Below are positions 1-8,922 of a stretch of 32,753 bases of DNA, in pieces. Below the pieces are notes generated by a model that ran no database searches, was not told the DNA's origin, and saw only the letters and a list, made by a program, of their open reading frames with translations. Each line of letters opens with the position of its first letter. Position 1 is the stretch's first letter. The translations under genes and the position numbers were made by a program. The stretch lies in NCBI GenBank assembly GCA_003155655.1, contig PMDS01000061.1, positions 1-32,753 of the forward strand, in the 5' to 3' direction. The DNA is from Melioribacter sp. (GTDB lineage: Bacteria; Bacteroidota; Ignavibacteria; Ignavibacteriales; Melioribacteraceae).

Positions 1-31
1 CTGAACGGCGGAGTTATATTATTAATCATGT

Positions 32-1138
32 TTAATCAAATTCTTTACAATTATATTCAATACTCACAAGTTCAAATTTTCCGTAGCAATATTTACCGTC
101 GGGTTTATGCCAGTTTAACTCTGCATAAGATGCTATTTTTCTCCCATCAATTTCTTTATAATCCTTCATTGGTGTTGTCCATTCATAATTGTTATAAATT
201 TTACCATCAGCTGATTCATACCTATCTTTAGAAGAAAAGTCAACAAGTTCACCCTTAGCATTAAAGAAAAGAATCGCGGTGATAGTATTTCCCTGATTTG
301 TAAATTTTGCTTTCACGGTCAGGGAATCTATTGTTTTCCATTCAATATTTTTGTCAATTAAAGTTGCAGGAGCCATAACACACATATCGTTAAAAAGAGT
401 CACTGTTTCTCCTTTATTCATTTCCGGACCTTTTGCATCAACAACCTGCATTAAGGATGCAACTTTTATCCGCATAGTTGCATCCGGTCCTACATAAATA
501 TGAAGTCCGTCAAATGGAATACCATATAATTTAGACTTGATGTAAAACACTCTTGTTGGTTCATCGTAAAAATTATATTGAGTCGAAACAATATTTAAAT
601 AATCAGAATCGGGTCGCACTTTAAAACTGCCTTTATATACTGATTTGAAGTTCTGCACTTTTTCTTTTCCAATGGCACCTGAATAAATTATATACTTTTG
701 AACAGGCAGAGGAAGATGCTTAATATCTTCATTGGTTAATACAGACTGCTGCTGATATCTTTTTAATCCTTTTTCAACTTCATTTTTAAATACATTCTTA
801 TAACTTGTTGGCAAATATTCAGCGCAGCTCATTAATAAGGGAATTATTAAAATAACGTTTGCAATTGTTCCAAACTTGGCATCTTTCCAAAAAAGAATTA
901 TTAGTATTTGAGAAATTATTACTGCTGCAGTACCAGCTATCCACCAATAATCTTTATCAAAATAATATAGAATTGCACTAATAACGAAAAGAAGCATTGC
1001 CAGCAACCATAAGATTCCAACGGGCTTTGAAATATTTTGCGTTAACTTCGCCACCTTTAATAAGTCAAAAGCTTTTACAAATCCGAGAAGGTGGATTAAA
1101 CCATGAACAAGCATTAAAACAATTAGAAATATTTGCAT
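32..1138 (-). CDS. DUF6544-type membrane protein
   Basis: A 368-residue protein of unknown function. The N-terminal third is hydrophobic, with about four membrane segments in residues 1-110: one at the extreme N-terminus, one after LTQNISKPVG, one around WWIAGTAAVIISQILIILF, and one ending at the Cys-containing LLMSCAEYLP. A soluble C-terminal domain follows from about residue 140, beginning with the LPLPVQKYIIYSGAIG stretch that I associate with the DUF6544 family. That domain looks like a beta-rich, lipocalin-like fold, but its ligand is unknown. The gene is monocistronic on the minus strand and ends near the window edge. The family call is from memory of the motif. The membrane topology is read directly from the sequence. 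Confidence 0.72.
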   Translation of the reverse strand: MQIFLIVLMLVHGLIHLLGFVKAFDLLKVAKLTQNISKPVGILWLLAMLLFVISAILYYFDKDYWWIAGTAAVIISQILIILFWKDAKFGTIANVILIIPLLMSCAEYLPTSYKNVFKNEVEKGLKRYQQQSVLTNEDIKHLPLPVQKYIIYSGAIGKEKVQNFKSVYKGSFKVRPDSDYLNIVSTQYNFYDEPTRVFYIKSKLYGIPFDGLHIYVGPDATMRIKVASLMQVVDAKGPEMNKGETVTLFNDMCVMAPATLIDKNIEWKTIDSLTVKAKFTNQGNTITAILFFNAKGELVDFSSKDRYESADGKIYNNYEWTTPMKDYKEIDGRKIASYAELNWHKPDGKYCYGKFELVSIEYNCKEFD

Positions 1139-1191
1139 AACGTTCTCATATTATCCACTAAAATTATCTATCTTATTAAATTATTTCGACG

Positions 1192-1296
1192 TTAAGAATC
1201 AACTTTAATTACTTTTAATTCATGAGGCAGTAATATTAGAGAAAAATTTCCATCGAGTTTCTTAGACCAATTTGTATTATTATCGAGCAAAAACAT
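1192..1296 (-). pseudogene. 34-codon ORF, possible C-terminal gene remnant
   Basis: In the 274-base gap between the DUF6544 gene and the DUF58 gene, the minus strand holds an ATG ORF preceded at a good distance by AAAAGGAAAA. It reads MFLLDNN, then a charged stretch, then FSLILLPHELKVIKVDS and a stop. The alternating hydrophobic pattern and the LLPHELKVIKV ending resemble the last beta-strands of a larger secreted or glycoside-hydrolase-like protein. It may be a decayed tail rather than a real small gene. I cannot assign a function. The rest of the gap (1139-1191 and 1297-1412) shows nothing recognisable. Confidence 0.25.
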
Positions 1297-1412
1297 TTTT
1301 CCTTTTGTTTGCTTTTTATTTTAGTTACTCACTTTGTTTCGTTTTTTAAGGATCGACTAAGTATTTTTCCATTAAATGCGTTATGTAGAAGCAAAGAATT
1401 TGTCTTAAAGGA

Positions 1413-2321
1413 TTAATTCAATTTCGCTCTTTTGGAAAAATAATTCATTAACGCCTTGTCAAACGATTGGCTTGTATCAATCAGATTATATTCAATTCCA
1501 TAATTCAAACATTCACTCTTAAGTTTATTCAAATATTCATTAAATGCGTCCTGGTATGCCCTCTGGATCTGGTGAGGCTGGGTCGTCATTTGCTCCCTGC
1601 TTTCCAAATCAATAAAAATTGAATCACGGTCAAAGCCGAAACTTTTTTCAATTGGATCTAAAATTTGAAAAATAATCACTTCATTTTTTTTATAATGAAT
1701 ATTTTTTAATGCTGTAAGAATTGAATGAAGGTCATCAAAAAAATCGGAAATAATAATTGTTAATCCGCGCTTTTTAATTTTTTCAGCAACAGCATCCAAA
1801 CTTTTAGACGTATTAGTGTTCCCTTCCGGGATAATCTGGTTGAGCGCTGTTAATAGAGTTTTAAGATAAACACGATTTGATCTTGGGGGCAGGTAATTTA
1901 GAATTTTATCCGAGAAAACTGCCAAACCTACAGAATCCTGCTGATCGATCATAACATAAGCCAAAGCGGCAGCAAGAGTAATTGCATATTCAAGCTTTGT
2001 TATTTTTGATGTGTGCTTGTAGTCCATTGATTTACTAGCATCAATAAAAATATGGCTTATCAAGTTGGTTTCTTCTTCAAATTGCTTTATAAAAAATTTT
2101 TCACTCTTTGCGTAAACTTTCCAGTCAATATTTTTAAGAGAATCTCCCTGCATATACGGGCGATGCTGGCTGAATTCAACACTAAAGCCATGGTATGGGC
2201 TTCGATGCAAGCCAACCATATAACCTTCAACCACCATCCTTGCCCGAAGCTCAAGAGTCTTGAGTTTGGAAATAACGACAGGGTCTAAAAATTTTCTATA
2301 ATCTTTTGTTTGAACAGACAC
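1413..2321 (-). CDS. DUF58 / vWA-like domain protein
   Basis: A 302-residue DUF58 protein. The family hallmark is the N-terminal block with SPYHGFSVEF, RPYMQGDSLKNIDWKVYAK and FFIKQFEEE (about residues 40-85). A von Willebrand A-like domain follows, starting IFIDASKSMDY (a D-x-S-x-S MIDAS-like motif, about residue 92 onward). No membrane segments are evident. DUF58 proteins usually sit beside a MoxR AAA+ ATPase and batrachotolerance-type (Bat) vWA genes in envelope-stress or complex-assembly loci; no MoxR gene is in the window. The start is GTG, overlapping the TAG stop of the upstream lipoprotein gene by one base (TAGTG), so the two are probably translationally coupled. The family is clear; the cellular role is unknown. 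Confidence 0.85.
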   Translation of the reverse strand: MSVQTKDYRKFLDPVVISKLKTLELRARMVVEGYMVGLHRSPYHGFSVEFSQHRPYMQGDSLKNIDWKVYAKSEKFFIKQFEEETNLISHIFIDASKSMDYKHTSKITKLEYAITLAAALAYVMIDQQDSVGLAVFSDKILNYLPPRSNRVYLKTLLTALNQIIPEGNTNTSKSLDAVAEKIKKRGLTIIISDFFDDLHSILTALKNIHYKKNEVIIFQILDPIEKSFGFDRDSIFIDLESREQMTTQPHQIQRAYQDAFNEYLNKLKSECLNYGIEYNLIDTSQSFDKALMNYFSKRAKLN

Positions 2322-2824
2322 TATTTTTGCACAGTTTGTGACTGAAGAATTTCATCAGGAGTTTTACCCAAATTATTGAGTTCGAGTTTCACCGAGTTTA
2401 TTAATTGGCTGTTTGGGTATTTCTTAATAAATGTCTCATATGTGCTTTTTGCAGTATCCAATTGATTTAATTCGTTAGCCTGAACAAATCCTATCATAAA
2501 AAGAGATTGTTCAGCTTCAGGTTTACCCTCAAAATCATCCGAAACTCTCTTATAGTATTCAACTGCCTTTTTCAGTGATTCTACTTTAGTAAGATTTGGA
2601 ATTAAAAGACTATGATAAATTTTTGCAGATTCAAAAAGTCCTTTACAGGTCAAATCTCCTTTGGGATAATCTTTTGCTAACAAATCATATTCTTTCACAA
2701 CTTCAGAATAATTTTTTGCTTTAGCATTCACATCGGCAGAATCAAAATATTCTTTTTCAGACTTAGAATGGCATCCAACAAGCACAAAAACAATGATAAT
2801 TAATAAACTGTATAATTTTTGCAT
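2321..2824 (-). CDS. TPR-like outer-membrane lipoprotein
   Basis: A 167-residue lipoprotein. The signal peptide ends in the lipobox LVGC (Cys18) followed by HSKSEKEYF. The mature part is all helical, with tetratricopeptide-like units such as NYSEVVKEYDLLAKDYPKGD, AVEYYKRVSDDFEGKPEA and AKSTYETFIKKYPNSQ. The repeating 'YP' turns recall YbgF/BamD-type tol-pal or beta-barrel assembly lipoproteins, but it is shorter than BamD and not clearly orthologous. It is the upstream member of a two-gene unit with the DUF58 gene, overlapping it by one base. Its partner role (scaffold for the DUF58 protein or for an envelope complex) is inference from context. Confidence 0.75.
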   Translation of the reverse strand: MQKLYSLLIIIVFVLVGCHSKSEKEYFDSADVNAKAKNYSEVVKEYDLLAKDYPKGDLTCKGLFESAKIYHSLLIPNLTKVESLKKAVEYYKRVSDDFEGKPEAEQSLFMIGFVQANELNQLDTAKSTYETFIKKYPNSQLINSVKLELNNLGKTPDEILQSQTVQK

Positions 2825-2899
2825 ACAAATAATCCTGGTAATGTTATAAAATTCGACCGGAAATATACAATCAATTAAAGAAGTTAAGAAAGGTAATTA

Positions 2900-3946
2900 T
2901 TATAACTCAATCTTGTCTTTCATCTTTAAGGAATCACCCCTGCTTTCGGAAATTTTTCTACCGATAGATTCAATTTGTAGCTGCAGACAACCTTTGCAAT
3001 TTAATGGGTTTTCATCAATGCATTTTCTATCAGGATAAATCTGGTATTGTTCTCTATAAGGGCTTGGGGTTAAATCCGGCATAACAATATTTGCCCCGGC
3101 ATTCAGTCCCTTAATCCTGCCATCTTCATCAAGAGTAGCCAGGGCAGTTGTAGCAGGGATGTGAACCCTCTTTAAAACTATTCTTGCTATGGCCATTGTC
3201 CTTAAGGTGAGATCAACACTACCAGCCTGCTTATTTTGATATGGGGTGTATGGCGAAGGGATAAAAGGTCCAAACGCTGCCATATCAAGTTCTAATTCTT
3301 TACACAACAATATATCATCAGCGATATCTTCCAATGTTTGAAGCGGTAGACCAATCATATTGCCTGAACCAATTTGGTATCCTACAGATTTTAAAAATTT
3401 TAAATGTTCAAGACGATCTTCAAATCTTTGCTGATTATGATAAATCGAATACAATTTTGAATTAGCAGTTTCATGTTTTAGCAGGTAACGGTCTGCACCA
3501 GAAATTCTCCAGGCCCTGTACTCGTCAAGACCCCTTTCACCAAGGCTTAAAGTAATTGCCACATCAACTTTTTGTTTAATCTGGTAAATAACATATGCAA
3601 TCATATCTGTGTCGAAATAATGATCTTCTCCGGATTGCAGCACGATTGTAAAAATTCCAAGTTTTCGGATTGTGTGAGCTGTCTCAATTATTTCTTCAGG
3701 CTTCATTCTATAACGCGTGAGTTCTTTATTTTCTTCCCTGAGGCCGCAATAAATACAATTTTGTTCACAAAAATTTGAAAGTTCAATTATTCCGCGTAGG
3801 TGAACATCATTACCACAATATTTTAAACGCACTTCATCAGCCCGCTTAAAAAGTTTTTCATCTTTTTCTTCATTACCGGGGCTAAGAAGAAAAACAATTT
3901 CTTCTTTTGATAATTCTTCCTTATTTAAAATATGATCCAGGTTCAT
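2900..3946 (-). CDS. hydE: [FeFe]-hydrogenase maturation radical SAM protein HydE
   Basis: HydE is a radical SAM enzyme that works with HydG and HydF to build the 2Fe subcluster of the [FeFe]-hydrogenase H-cluster. The 348-residue length is normal. The SAM-cluster motif is CEQNCIYCGLR (Cys60, Cys64, Cys67; C-x3-C-x2-C), preceded by VHLRGIIELSNF as in HydE and its BioB/PylB relatives. The TIM-barrel motifs VLQSGED, GSGNMIGLPLQT and MAAFGPFIPSPYTPY are typical of HydE. A C-terminal Cys pair (NCKGC) could hold a second cluster. It starts three bases after the hydG stop, so the two are co-transcribed. PylB is the main alternative, but the adjoining hydG makes HydE far more likely. Confidence 0.92.
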   Translation of the reverse strand: MNLDHILNKEELSKEEIVFLLSPGNEEKDEKLFKRADEVRLKYCGNDVHLRGIIELSNFCEQNCIYCGLREENKELTRYRMKPEEIIETAHTIRKLGIFTIVLQSGEDHYFDTDMIAYVIYQIKQKVDVAITLSLGERGLDEYRAWRISGADRYLLKHETANSKLYSIYHNQQRFEDRLEHLKFLKSVGYQIGSGNMIGLPLQTLEDIADDILLCKELELDMAAFGPFIPSPYTPYQNKQAGSVDLTLRTMAIARIVLKRVHIPATTALATLDEDGRIKGLNAGANIVMPDLTPSPYREQYQIYPDRKCIDENPLNCKGCLQLQIESIGRKISESRGDSLKMKDKIEL

Positions 3947-3949
3947 CTG

Positions 3950-5341
3950 CTAAAAGAACACATCGTGTTCCCCATCATTAACTTTTTTAATCATTTCTTC
4001 AGTTTTTCTTTTTGTAGCGCCTTCCAAGGATCCGATCTCACGTTCAATAAATTTTTCTGCCGCTAACTTTGTTCCGCCGGATGCAAAATCATTTACATAT
4101 TCTTGAAATGTTGAAAGTGCATTTGGAACGCAAAGTTTTCCAATGTTTCCGCTTTTTGCTAATTCCATAAACCTGTCACCTGTTCTATCGGAACGGTAAC
4201 ATGCAGTGCAAAAACTTGGCAGAAATCCCAGTTCGCAAGTATCTTTAACTACTTCATCAAGTGTTCTGTGGTCTCCAAGCTGAAACTGTTCCATATCATG
4301 TTCATCCATGCTCTCAACAGATTCTTTGTAAGCACCCGGTGATGTTCTGCTGCCGGCACTTATTTGGGAGACGCCAACTTTGAAAAGTTCACGCCGCACT
4401 TCTGCACGTTCTCTTGTGGACAAAATAATTCCTGTATATGGAACTGCGAGACGAATAACAGCTATAAGCTTTTTAAATGAAAAATCATCTACTGCAAATG
4501 GAGGTTTATGAGAAACCGGGGCATTTAGCGCCGGCTCTATCCTGGGAACTGAAATAGTATGCGGACCTATCCCGAATTTATTGTCAAGATTAAAAGCATG
4601 ACTTAGCATTGCCAGAGTTTCAAATTTATAATCAGTCAATCCAAATAATGCGCCAATACCAACATCTTCAATACCAGCTTGAAGCGCCCGATCCATTGCA
4701 TATAAACGCCATGCATAGTCGCGCTTGGGCCCGTCAACATGCATTTGTAAATAAGTCGAGTAATGATAAGTTTCCTGAAAACATTGGTACGTTCCAATTC
4801 CAAAACTTTTTAGTAATTTAAAGTCATCAATACTTAAAGGAGCCGTATTAGCATTGACACGGCGAATATTTCCGCCATTAAAATTGACTTCATAAATTGT
4901 TTTGATAGTTTCACCAATATATTCCATACCGGATTTTTTGGGATGTTCGCCGCATACTACTAAAATTCTTTTATGTCCCTGTTTAACTAAAAATTCAATT
5001 TCCTGATGTATCTCTTCAAGCGATAAAGTTTTTCTTTTCAGTTCTTTGTTATCTCTTCTAAATGCACAATAAAGGCAATTATTAACACATTGATTTGTTA
5101 TATATAAAGGCGCAAATAAAACAAGCCTGTTACCATATATAGTTTCTTTGACTTCGCGTGCAACATGAAAAAGTTCTTCACTTATTTCAGGATCAGTAAT
5201 ATTTAGAAGAGCAGCACTTTCTTCTAATGTAAGCCCTTTGGCATCACGTGATTTCTGAATTATCTCTTTTTGACGCAGCGGATCATTTAATTTTTTTTCT
5301 TCCAGTAAAGAAGAAATATACCCTTCATCAATAAATTCCAT
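3950..5341 (-). CDS. hydG: [FeFe]-hydrogenase maturation radical SAM tyrosine lyase HydG
   Basis: HydG cleaves tyrosine to p-cresol and dehydroglycine, and converts the latter to the CO and CN- ligands of the H-cluster. The 463-residue length fits the family. The radical SAM motif is CVNNCLYC (Cys85, Cys89, Cys92). The C-terminus carries the diagnostic C-x2-C-x22-C motif for the second [4Fe-4S] cluster with its dangler iron (Cys378, Cys381, Cys404). That motif separates HydG from the thiamine enzyme ThiH, its main alternative. It is the first gene of a hydG-hydE unit with a 3-base spacer. A TATATTTG element on the minus strand and a GGAAGGAA ribosome-binding site lie upstream. Neither hydF nor hydrogenase structural genes are in view. 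Confidence 0.95.
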   Translation of the reverse strand: MEFIDEGYISSLLEEKKLNDPLRQKEIIQKSRDAKGLTLEESAALLNITDPEISEELFHVAREVKETIYGNRLVLFAPLYITNQCVNNCLYCAFRRDNKELKRKTLSLEEIHQEIEFLVKQGHKRILVVCGEHPKKSGMEYIGETIKTIYEVNFNGGNIRRVNANTAPLSIDDFKLLKSFGIGTYQCFQETYHYSTYLQMHVDGPKRDYAWRLYAMDRALQAGIEDVGIGALFGLTDYKFETLAMLSHAFNLDNKFGIGPHTISVPRIEPALNAPVSHKPPFAVDDFSFKKLIAVIRLAVPYTGIILSTRERAEVRRELFKVGVSQISAGSRTSPGAYKESVESMDEHDMEQFQLGDHRTLDEVVKDTCELGFLPSFCTACYRSDRTGDRFMELAKSGNIGKLCVPNALSTFQEYVNDFASGGTKLAAEKFIEREIGSLEGATKRKTEEMIKKVNDGEHDVFF

Positions 5342-5392
5342 TTATTAAGTTCCTTCCAATCAAATTGTATTTTCAACAATTTTATAGAACAA

Positions 5393-5400
5393 CAAATATA
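5393..5400 (-). promoter_or_regulatory. -7 promoter element for hydG-hydE
   Basis: The minus strand reads TATATTTG here, an exact match to the TAnnTTTG -7 element known from Bacteroidota, 51 bases upstream of the hydG ATG. No convincing TTTG -33 element is visible at the usual distance. The rest of the 196-base gap holds nothing else I can name. Confidence 0.45.
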
Positions 5401-5537
5401 CCAGCCATAAGGGGTTGAAAATGAGTTAAAAAACGACATTTTGGTTTGAAATAAGTGGGTTTTTCTTAAAAAAGAGAATGACTTCGAAATTCTAATAAGA
5501 GTAGAAAAAAATTATTAACCGTTTATTCATTAAAATC

Positions 5538-6488
5538 TTAGAGTACGGCATTCTCTGAGATATCAATATATGCATGAGTGGCATTTAGAACACATTTTAA
5601 TCCATATGGAATTGTGATATTATCTTTTACATGTCCGTGTTTAACATTATACAGAACTGGTAATTTTTGATTTTGGAAATAATGTACAATCACTTCATTA
5701 AGAGTAAAAGATTGTTTATTTGGGTCTTGTTCAACACATTCAACAAAATTTCCTAAAATTATTCCATTGACCTGCTTAAGAATTTTTGAAAGGTACAGTT
5801 GGTTCAACATCCTATCAATCCTATAAGGCGCTTCATGAATATCTTCTAATAATAAAATAGCTCCTTTAAGATTTGGAAGATATTGAGTACCCATAAGTGA
5901 ACATAATAAAGATAAATTACCGCCAAGTATTCTACCTGAGGCTCTTCCTTTATTTAAAAGATAAAATTTTTCTTTGCGCGGATTTTGAAGTTTACCAATT
6001 TTCTTATTTGAAGTTATAGTTCTCCAAAAAACTTCTTCAGTAAAGGCACTAATCTCATCATGAAAATCGACTGCAACCATAGGACCCGCAAATGTTATCA
6101 ATCCTGTCATTTTAAAAAATGCCATTTGAAGGGCATTAATGTCGCTATAGCCGACAAATATTTTGGGATTATTACGAATCATTTTGTAATCGATTTTATC
6201 AAGCAAGCGCCCGGAACCATATCCTCCGCGAATTGAAAATATGGCATTTACCATTTTGTTTCTGAACATATCATGTAAATCGTTCAAACGCTGCAAGTCA
6301 GATCCGGCAAGATAACCTTCCTGCAGCCCAACGTTCTTGCCAACTTCAACCCTGTAACCTAGTTTTTCTAAATATTCAACACCACTGTTAATTTTTGTAA
6401 GATCATCGGGAGAGGATGCTGGAGATATTATCCCAATTACATCACCAGTTTTCAGTCTTTTTGGTTTGATTATTCCCATTAAACACAA
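5538..6488 (-). CDS. LD-carboxypeptidase, peptidase family S66
   Basis: A 316-residue S66 serine peptidase (LdcA/MccF family). LdcA members remove the terminal D-Ala from tetrapeptides during murein recycling; MccF members hydrolyse microcin-type acyl-adenylate amides. The catalytic residues are all visible: Ser115 in FVGYSDINAL, Glu215 in LLLEDIHEAPYRIDRML, and a His in NVKHGHVKDN (probably His286). The ISPASSP and SIRGGYGSGRLLD motifs are standard for the family. No signal peptide is seen, so it is cytoplasmic, which fits recycling. It lies alone between the second pst operon and hydG, and MGIIKPKRL three codons in could be the true start. LdcA versus MccF activity cannot be told from sequence alone. 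Confidence 0.88.
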   Translation of the reverse strand: MCLMGIIKPKRLKTGDVIGIISPASSPDDLTKINSGVEYLEKLGYRVEVGKNVGLQEGYLAGSDLQRLNDLHDMFRNKMVNAIFSIRGGYGSGRLLDKIDYKMIRNNPKIFVGYSDINALQMAFFKMTGLITFAGPMVAVDFHDEISAFTEEVFWRTITSNKKIGKLQNPRKEKFYLLNKGRASGRILGGNLSLLCSLMGTQYLPNLKGAILLLEDIHEAPYRIDRMLNQLYLSKILKQVNGIILGNFVECVEQDPNKQSFTLNEVIVHYFQNQKLPVLYNVKHGHVKDNITIPYGLKCVLNATHAYIDISENAVL

Positions 6489-6672
6489 TCACTATGAACG
6501 AATTCTAATTCAATATAATAAATGGTAATAATTGAAGCAAAATTTAAGTTCAATTTAATCTAATTTTTAATAAAAAATTTTAAAGGCTTTTATTCAGATA
6601 ATATATCTGCCATTAGCAAATAATGTCGGTTTTCAGGCTGTAAATGAGGTTTTTTAATATTTCCGAAACTTC

Positions 6673-7359
6673 CTAGTTAACTTCATCTCTGTTGAATTTG
6701 TCTAGCTTCTTTTTATGCGCAACAATTTTAGCGTCAACATAAAAAACTATATCTTCAGCAATATTAGTAGCGTGGTCTGCTAATCTTTCTATATGTCTTG
6801 TTAGTACAATCAAGTGGGAACAAGGCTCTATTACATCCGGATGAGCCTGCATCCTTGCAATTAAAAATTTAAATATTTGTTTATTCAATTTATCAACACC
6901 TTCATCGCTTTCAATGACCACAGAAGCAAGTTCACAATTATTATTTACAAAAGAATCAATAGCTCGTTTTAACATTTCCCGGGCTTGTTTACCCATTGTC
7001 AAAATTTCTGATTCCAGCATAATTGAATGATATTCTTTTGTTTTCTTAACGCGCTGGGCAATATTAACTGCAATATCACCGCATCTTTCCAATTGATTAT
7101 TGATCATCATTGCAGAAATAATAAAGCGCAAATCCACAGCAACAGGCTGGAACAACGCAAGAATATTTTCACATTGTGTTTGAATAAGATTATCGTAAGC
7201 GTCAACCTCAGAATCCCTGGATTTAATACCCCGGCAAAGTTCAATGTCGCCCGTTTCCATAGCATCAAATGCTCTACCAACTTGTTCATCAACAAGCGAA
7301 GCCATTTTTATTAAGCTGGTTTTCAAATTTTCAATTTCCTGATTAAAATGTTCTCTCAT
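6673..7359 (-). CDS. phoU: Phosphate signalling protein PhoU (second operon)
   Basis: PhoU is a cytoplasmic helical-bundle protein that couples the Pst transporter to the PhoR kinase and restrains uptake and Pho signalling when phosphate is plentiful. The 228-residue length and the two tandem PhoU repeats are standard. Each repeat has its metal-binding signature: QLERCGDIAVNIAQR (about residue 95) and HIERLADHATNIAED (about residue 195). It is the last gene of pstS2-C2-A2-B2a-B2b-phoU2, 15 bases after pstB2b. It is strikingly similar along its whole length to PhoU1 at 11949-12647, far more than the PstS/PstC/PstA proteins of the two operons resemble each other. Confidence 0.95.
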   Translation of the reverse strand: MREHFNQEIENLKTSLIKMASLVDEQVGRAFDAMETGDIELCRGIKSRDSEVDAYDNLIQTQCENILALFQPVAVDLRFIISAMMINNQLERCGDIAVNIAQRVKKTKEYHSIMLESEILTMGKQAREMLKRAIDSFVNNNCELASVVIESDEGVDKLNKQIFKFLIARMQAHPDVIEPCSHLIVLTRHIERLADHATNIAEDIVFYVDAKIVAHKKKLDKFNRDEVN

Positions 7360-7374
7360 GATATACTCCTTTTA

Positions 7375-8148
7375 TTATCCATACTTTCCCGAAATATAAT
7401 CTTCAGTTAATTTTTTTGATGGTCTTGTAAAAATATTTTTCGTTACGTCAAATTCAATCATTTCTCCTAAAAGCATATAACCGGTATAATCAGAAACGCG
7501 AGACGCCTGCTGCATATTATGTGTAACAATAACAATTGTATAATCCTTTTTCAATTCCATCATTAGGTCTTCAATTTTCATTGTTGCTATTGGATCGAGA
7601 GACGAACACGGTTCATCCATTAAAATTACTTCAGGCTGAACTGCCAACAGCCTGGCAATACATAAACGCTGCTGCTGATCTAAAGACAGCCCCAAAGCAG
7701 GGTGATCGAGTTTGTCTTTTACTTGCTCCCATAGCCATGCTCTTTTGAGGCTATTTTCAACAATTGCATCCATCTTTTTCTTGTTATGCATTCCCGCTAC
7801 TTTAAGCCCATAAGTCACGTTTTCATAAATAGTTAGCGGAAACGGATTAGGCCTCTGAAAAACCATACCAACCCTTTTTCTCAATGCTGCAACTTCCAGA
7901 GCTGCATTATAAATATCTGTACCATCAAGAAATACATTGCCGGTTATTTTTACACCATGAATTAAATCATTCATTCTATTAAGACAGCGTAACAAAGTAG
8001 ATTTACCACAACCGGATGGACCTATTAAAGCAGTTATTTTGTTTTCCTGAACTTCTAATTCAATTGAAATTAACGCACGGAACTTGCCATAATACAAGTT
8101 TAAGTCTTTAACAGTTATTTTTTTATAAGTATTAATTTTGTTTTCCAT
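7375..8148 (-). CDS. pstB: Phosphate ABC transporter ATPase PstB2b with altered signature motif
   Basis: This is the second of two tandem PstB ATPases in the pstS2 operon, starting two bases after pstB2a ends. The 257 residues carry an intact Walker A (GPSGCGKS, 43-50), Q-loop ([10 protein letters not shown], Gln98), Walker B with catalytic Glu (ILMDEP, Glu179) and H-loop His (VTHNMQQA, His210). The ABC signature, normally LSGGQ, reads LSLDQ (154-158; the Gly-Gly is replaced by Leu156-Asp157, codons at 7678-7683). The lesion is complementary to those in PstB2a. I infer that the two form a heterodimer with one consensus and one degenerate ATP site, energising PstC2/PstA2. Confidence 0.93.
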   Translation of the reverse strand: MENKINTYKKITVKDLNLYYGKFRALISIELEVQENKITALIGPSGCGKSTLLRCLNRMNDLIHGVKITGNVFLDGTDIYNAALEVAALRKRVGMVFQRPNPFPLTIYENVTYGLKVAGMHNKKKMDAIVENSLKRAWLWEQVKDKLDHPALGLSLDQQQRLCIARLLAVQPEVILMDEPCSSLDPIATMKIEDLMMELKKDYTIVIVTHNMQQASRVSDYTGYMLLGEMIEFDVTKNIFTRPSKKLTEDYISGKYG

Positions 8149-8150
8149 TT

Positions 8151-8906
8151 TTAACCAAAGCGTCCGGTTATATAATCATTAGTCTCACTTTTTTGGGGAG
8201 AAGTGAAAATTTGTTTTGTAACACCAACTTCAATCATCTCTCCCATTAAAAAAAAAGCTGTATTATCTGCCACTCTTGCAGCCTGTTTAGTATTGTTTGT
8301 AACAAGAATTATTGTGTATTCTTTCTTTAATTGCGCAAGCGCGTCTTCAATTTTTGCAGTTGAAATAGGATCTAACCCTGAACAAGGCTCATCTAAAAGA
8401 ATTACATCTGGCTCCATTGCTAAAACTCTAGCAAGACAAAGCCTCTGTTGCTGCCCGCCTGAAAGCCGCATACCGGAAGTTTTAAGACGGTCTTTTACTT
8501 CATCCCAAAGGTATGCTGCAGATAAACTTTTTTCGACTAACTCACTTAATTTATTTTTATCATTAATCCCATCTAACTTTGGACCGTAAACAACATTTTC
8601 GTAAATACTCATTGGAAGAGCAACCGGCATTGCAAAAACCATCCCGACTTTTTTTCTAAGTGCAACAACGTCAAAGTCTGAATTATAAATGTCTTTTCCA
8701 TCTAACAGTATTTTGCCTTCTATTCTGGAAGTAATTTCAAAATCGTTCATACGGTTAAGAGATCTTAAAAAAGTTGTTTTACCCGAACCGGAAGGGCCAA
8801 TAATTCCCAAAATTTTATTAGCAGGAATTTCCAGATTAATTTCCTTCAATACTTTTTCGCTATTGAAATAAAAATTAAGATTTTGTATTTGAAATTTTGA
8901 GTTCAT
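8151..8906 (-). CDS. pstB: Phosphate ABC transporter ATPase PstB2a with altered Q- and H-loops
   Basis: The first of the tandem PstB pair, 251 residues. Walker A (GPSGSGKT, 37-44), the ABC signature (LSGGQ, 148-152) and Walker B (LLDEP, Glu173) are canonical. The Q-loop Gln is Ala92 ([10 protein letters not shown] instead of [10 protein letters not shown]) and the switch His is Asn204 (VTNNTKQA instead of VTHNMQQA). I read both codons directly, at 8631-8633 and 8295-8297. This active site should be poor at hydrolysis, although its intact LSGGQ can complete the partner's site. The gene is in frame, full length and tightly packed, so it is not decaying. It lies 16 bases after pstA2. Confidence 0.93.
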   Translation of the reverse strand: MNSKFQIQNLNFYFNSEKVLKEINLEIPANKILGIIGPSGSGKTTFLRSLNRMNDFEITSRIEGKILLDGKDIYNSDFDVVALRKKVGMVFAMPVALPMSIYENVVYGPKLDGINDKNKLSELVEKSLSAAYLWDEVKDRLKTSGMRLSGGQQQRLCLARVLAMEPDVILLDEPCSGLDPISTAKIEDALAQLKKEYTIILVTNNTKQAARVADNTAFFLMGEMIEVGVTKQIFTSPQKSETNDYITGRFG

Positions 8907-8922
8907 TCAATATAAAATAGTA

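Noticed and set aside
7107-7295. Open frames overlapping phoU, pstB, pstA and other genes on the same or opposite strand
   Set aside because: They are shadow frames within strongly supported genes, with no recognisable protein features.
8151-8906. PstB2a as a decaying pseudogene
   Set aside because: Full length, tightly packed in the operon, Walker A, Walker B and signature intact; the changes are confined to two catalytic loops and match a complementary change in its neighbour.
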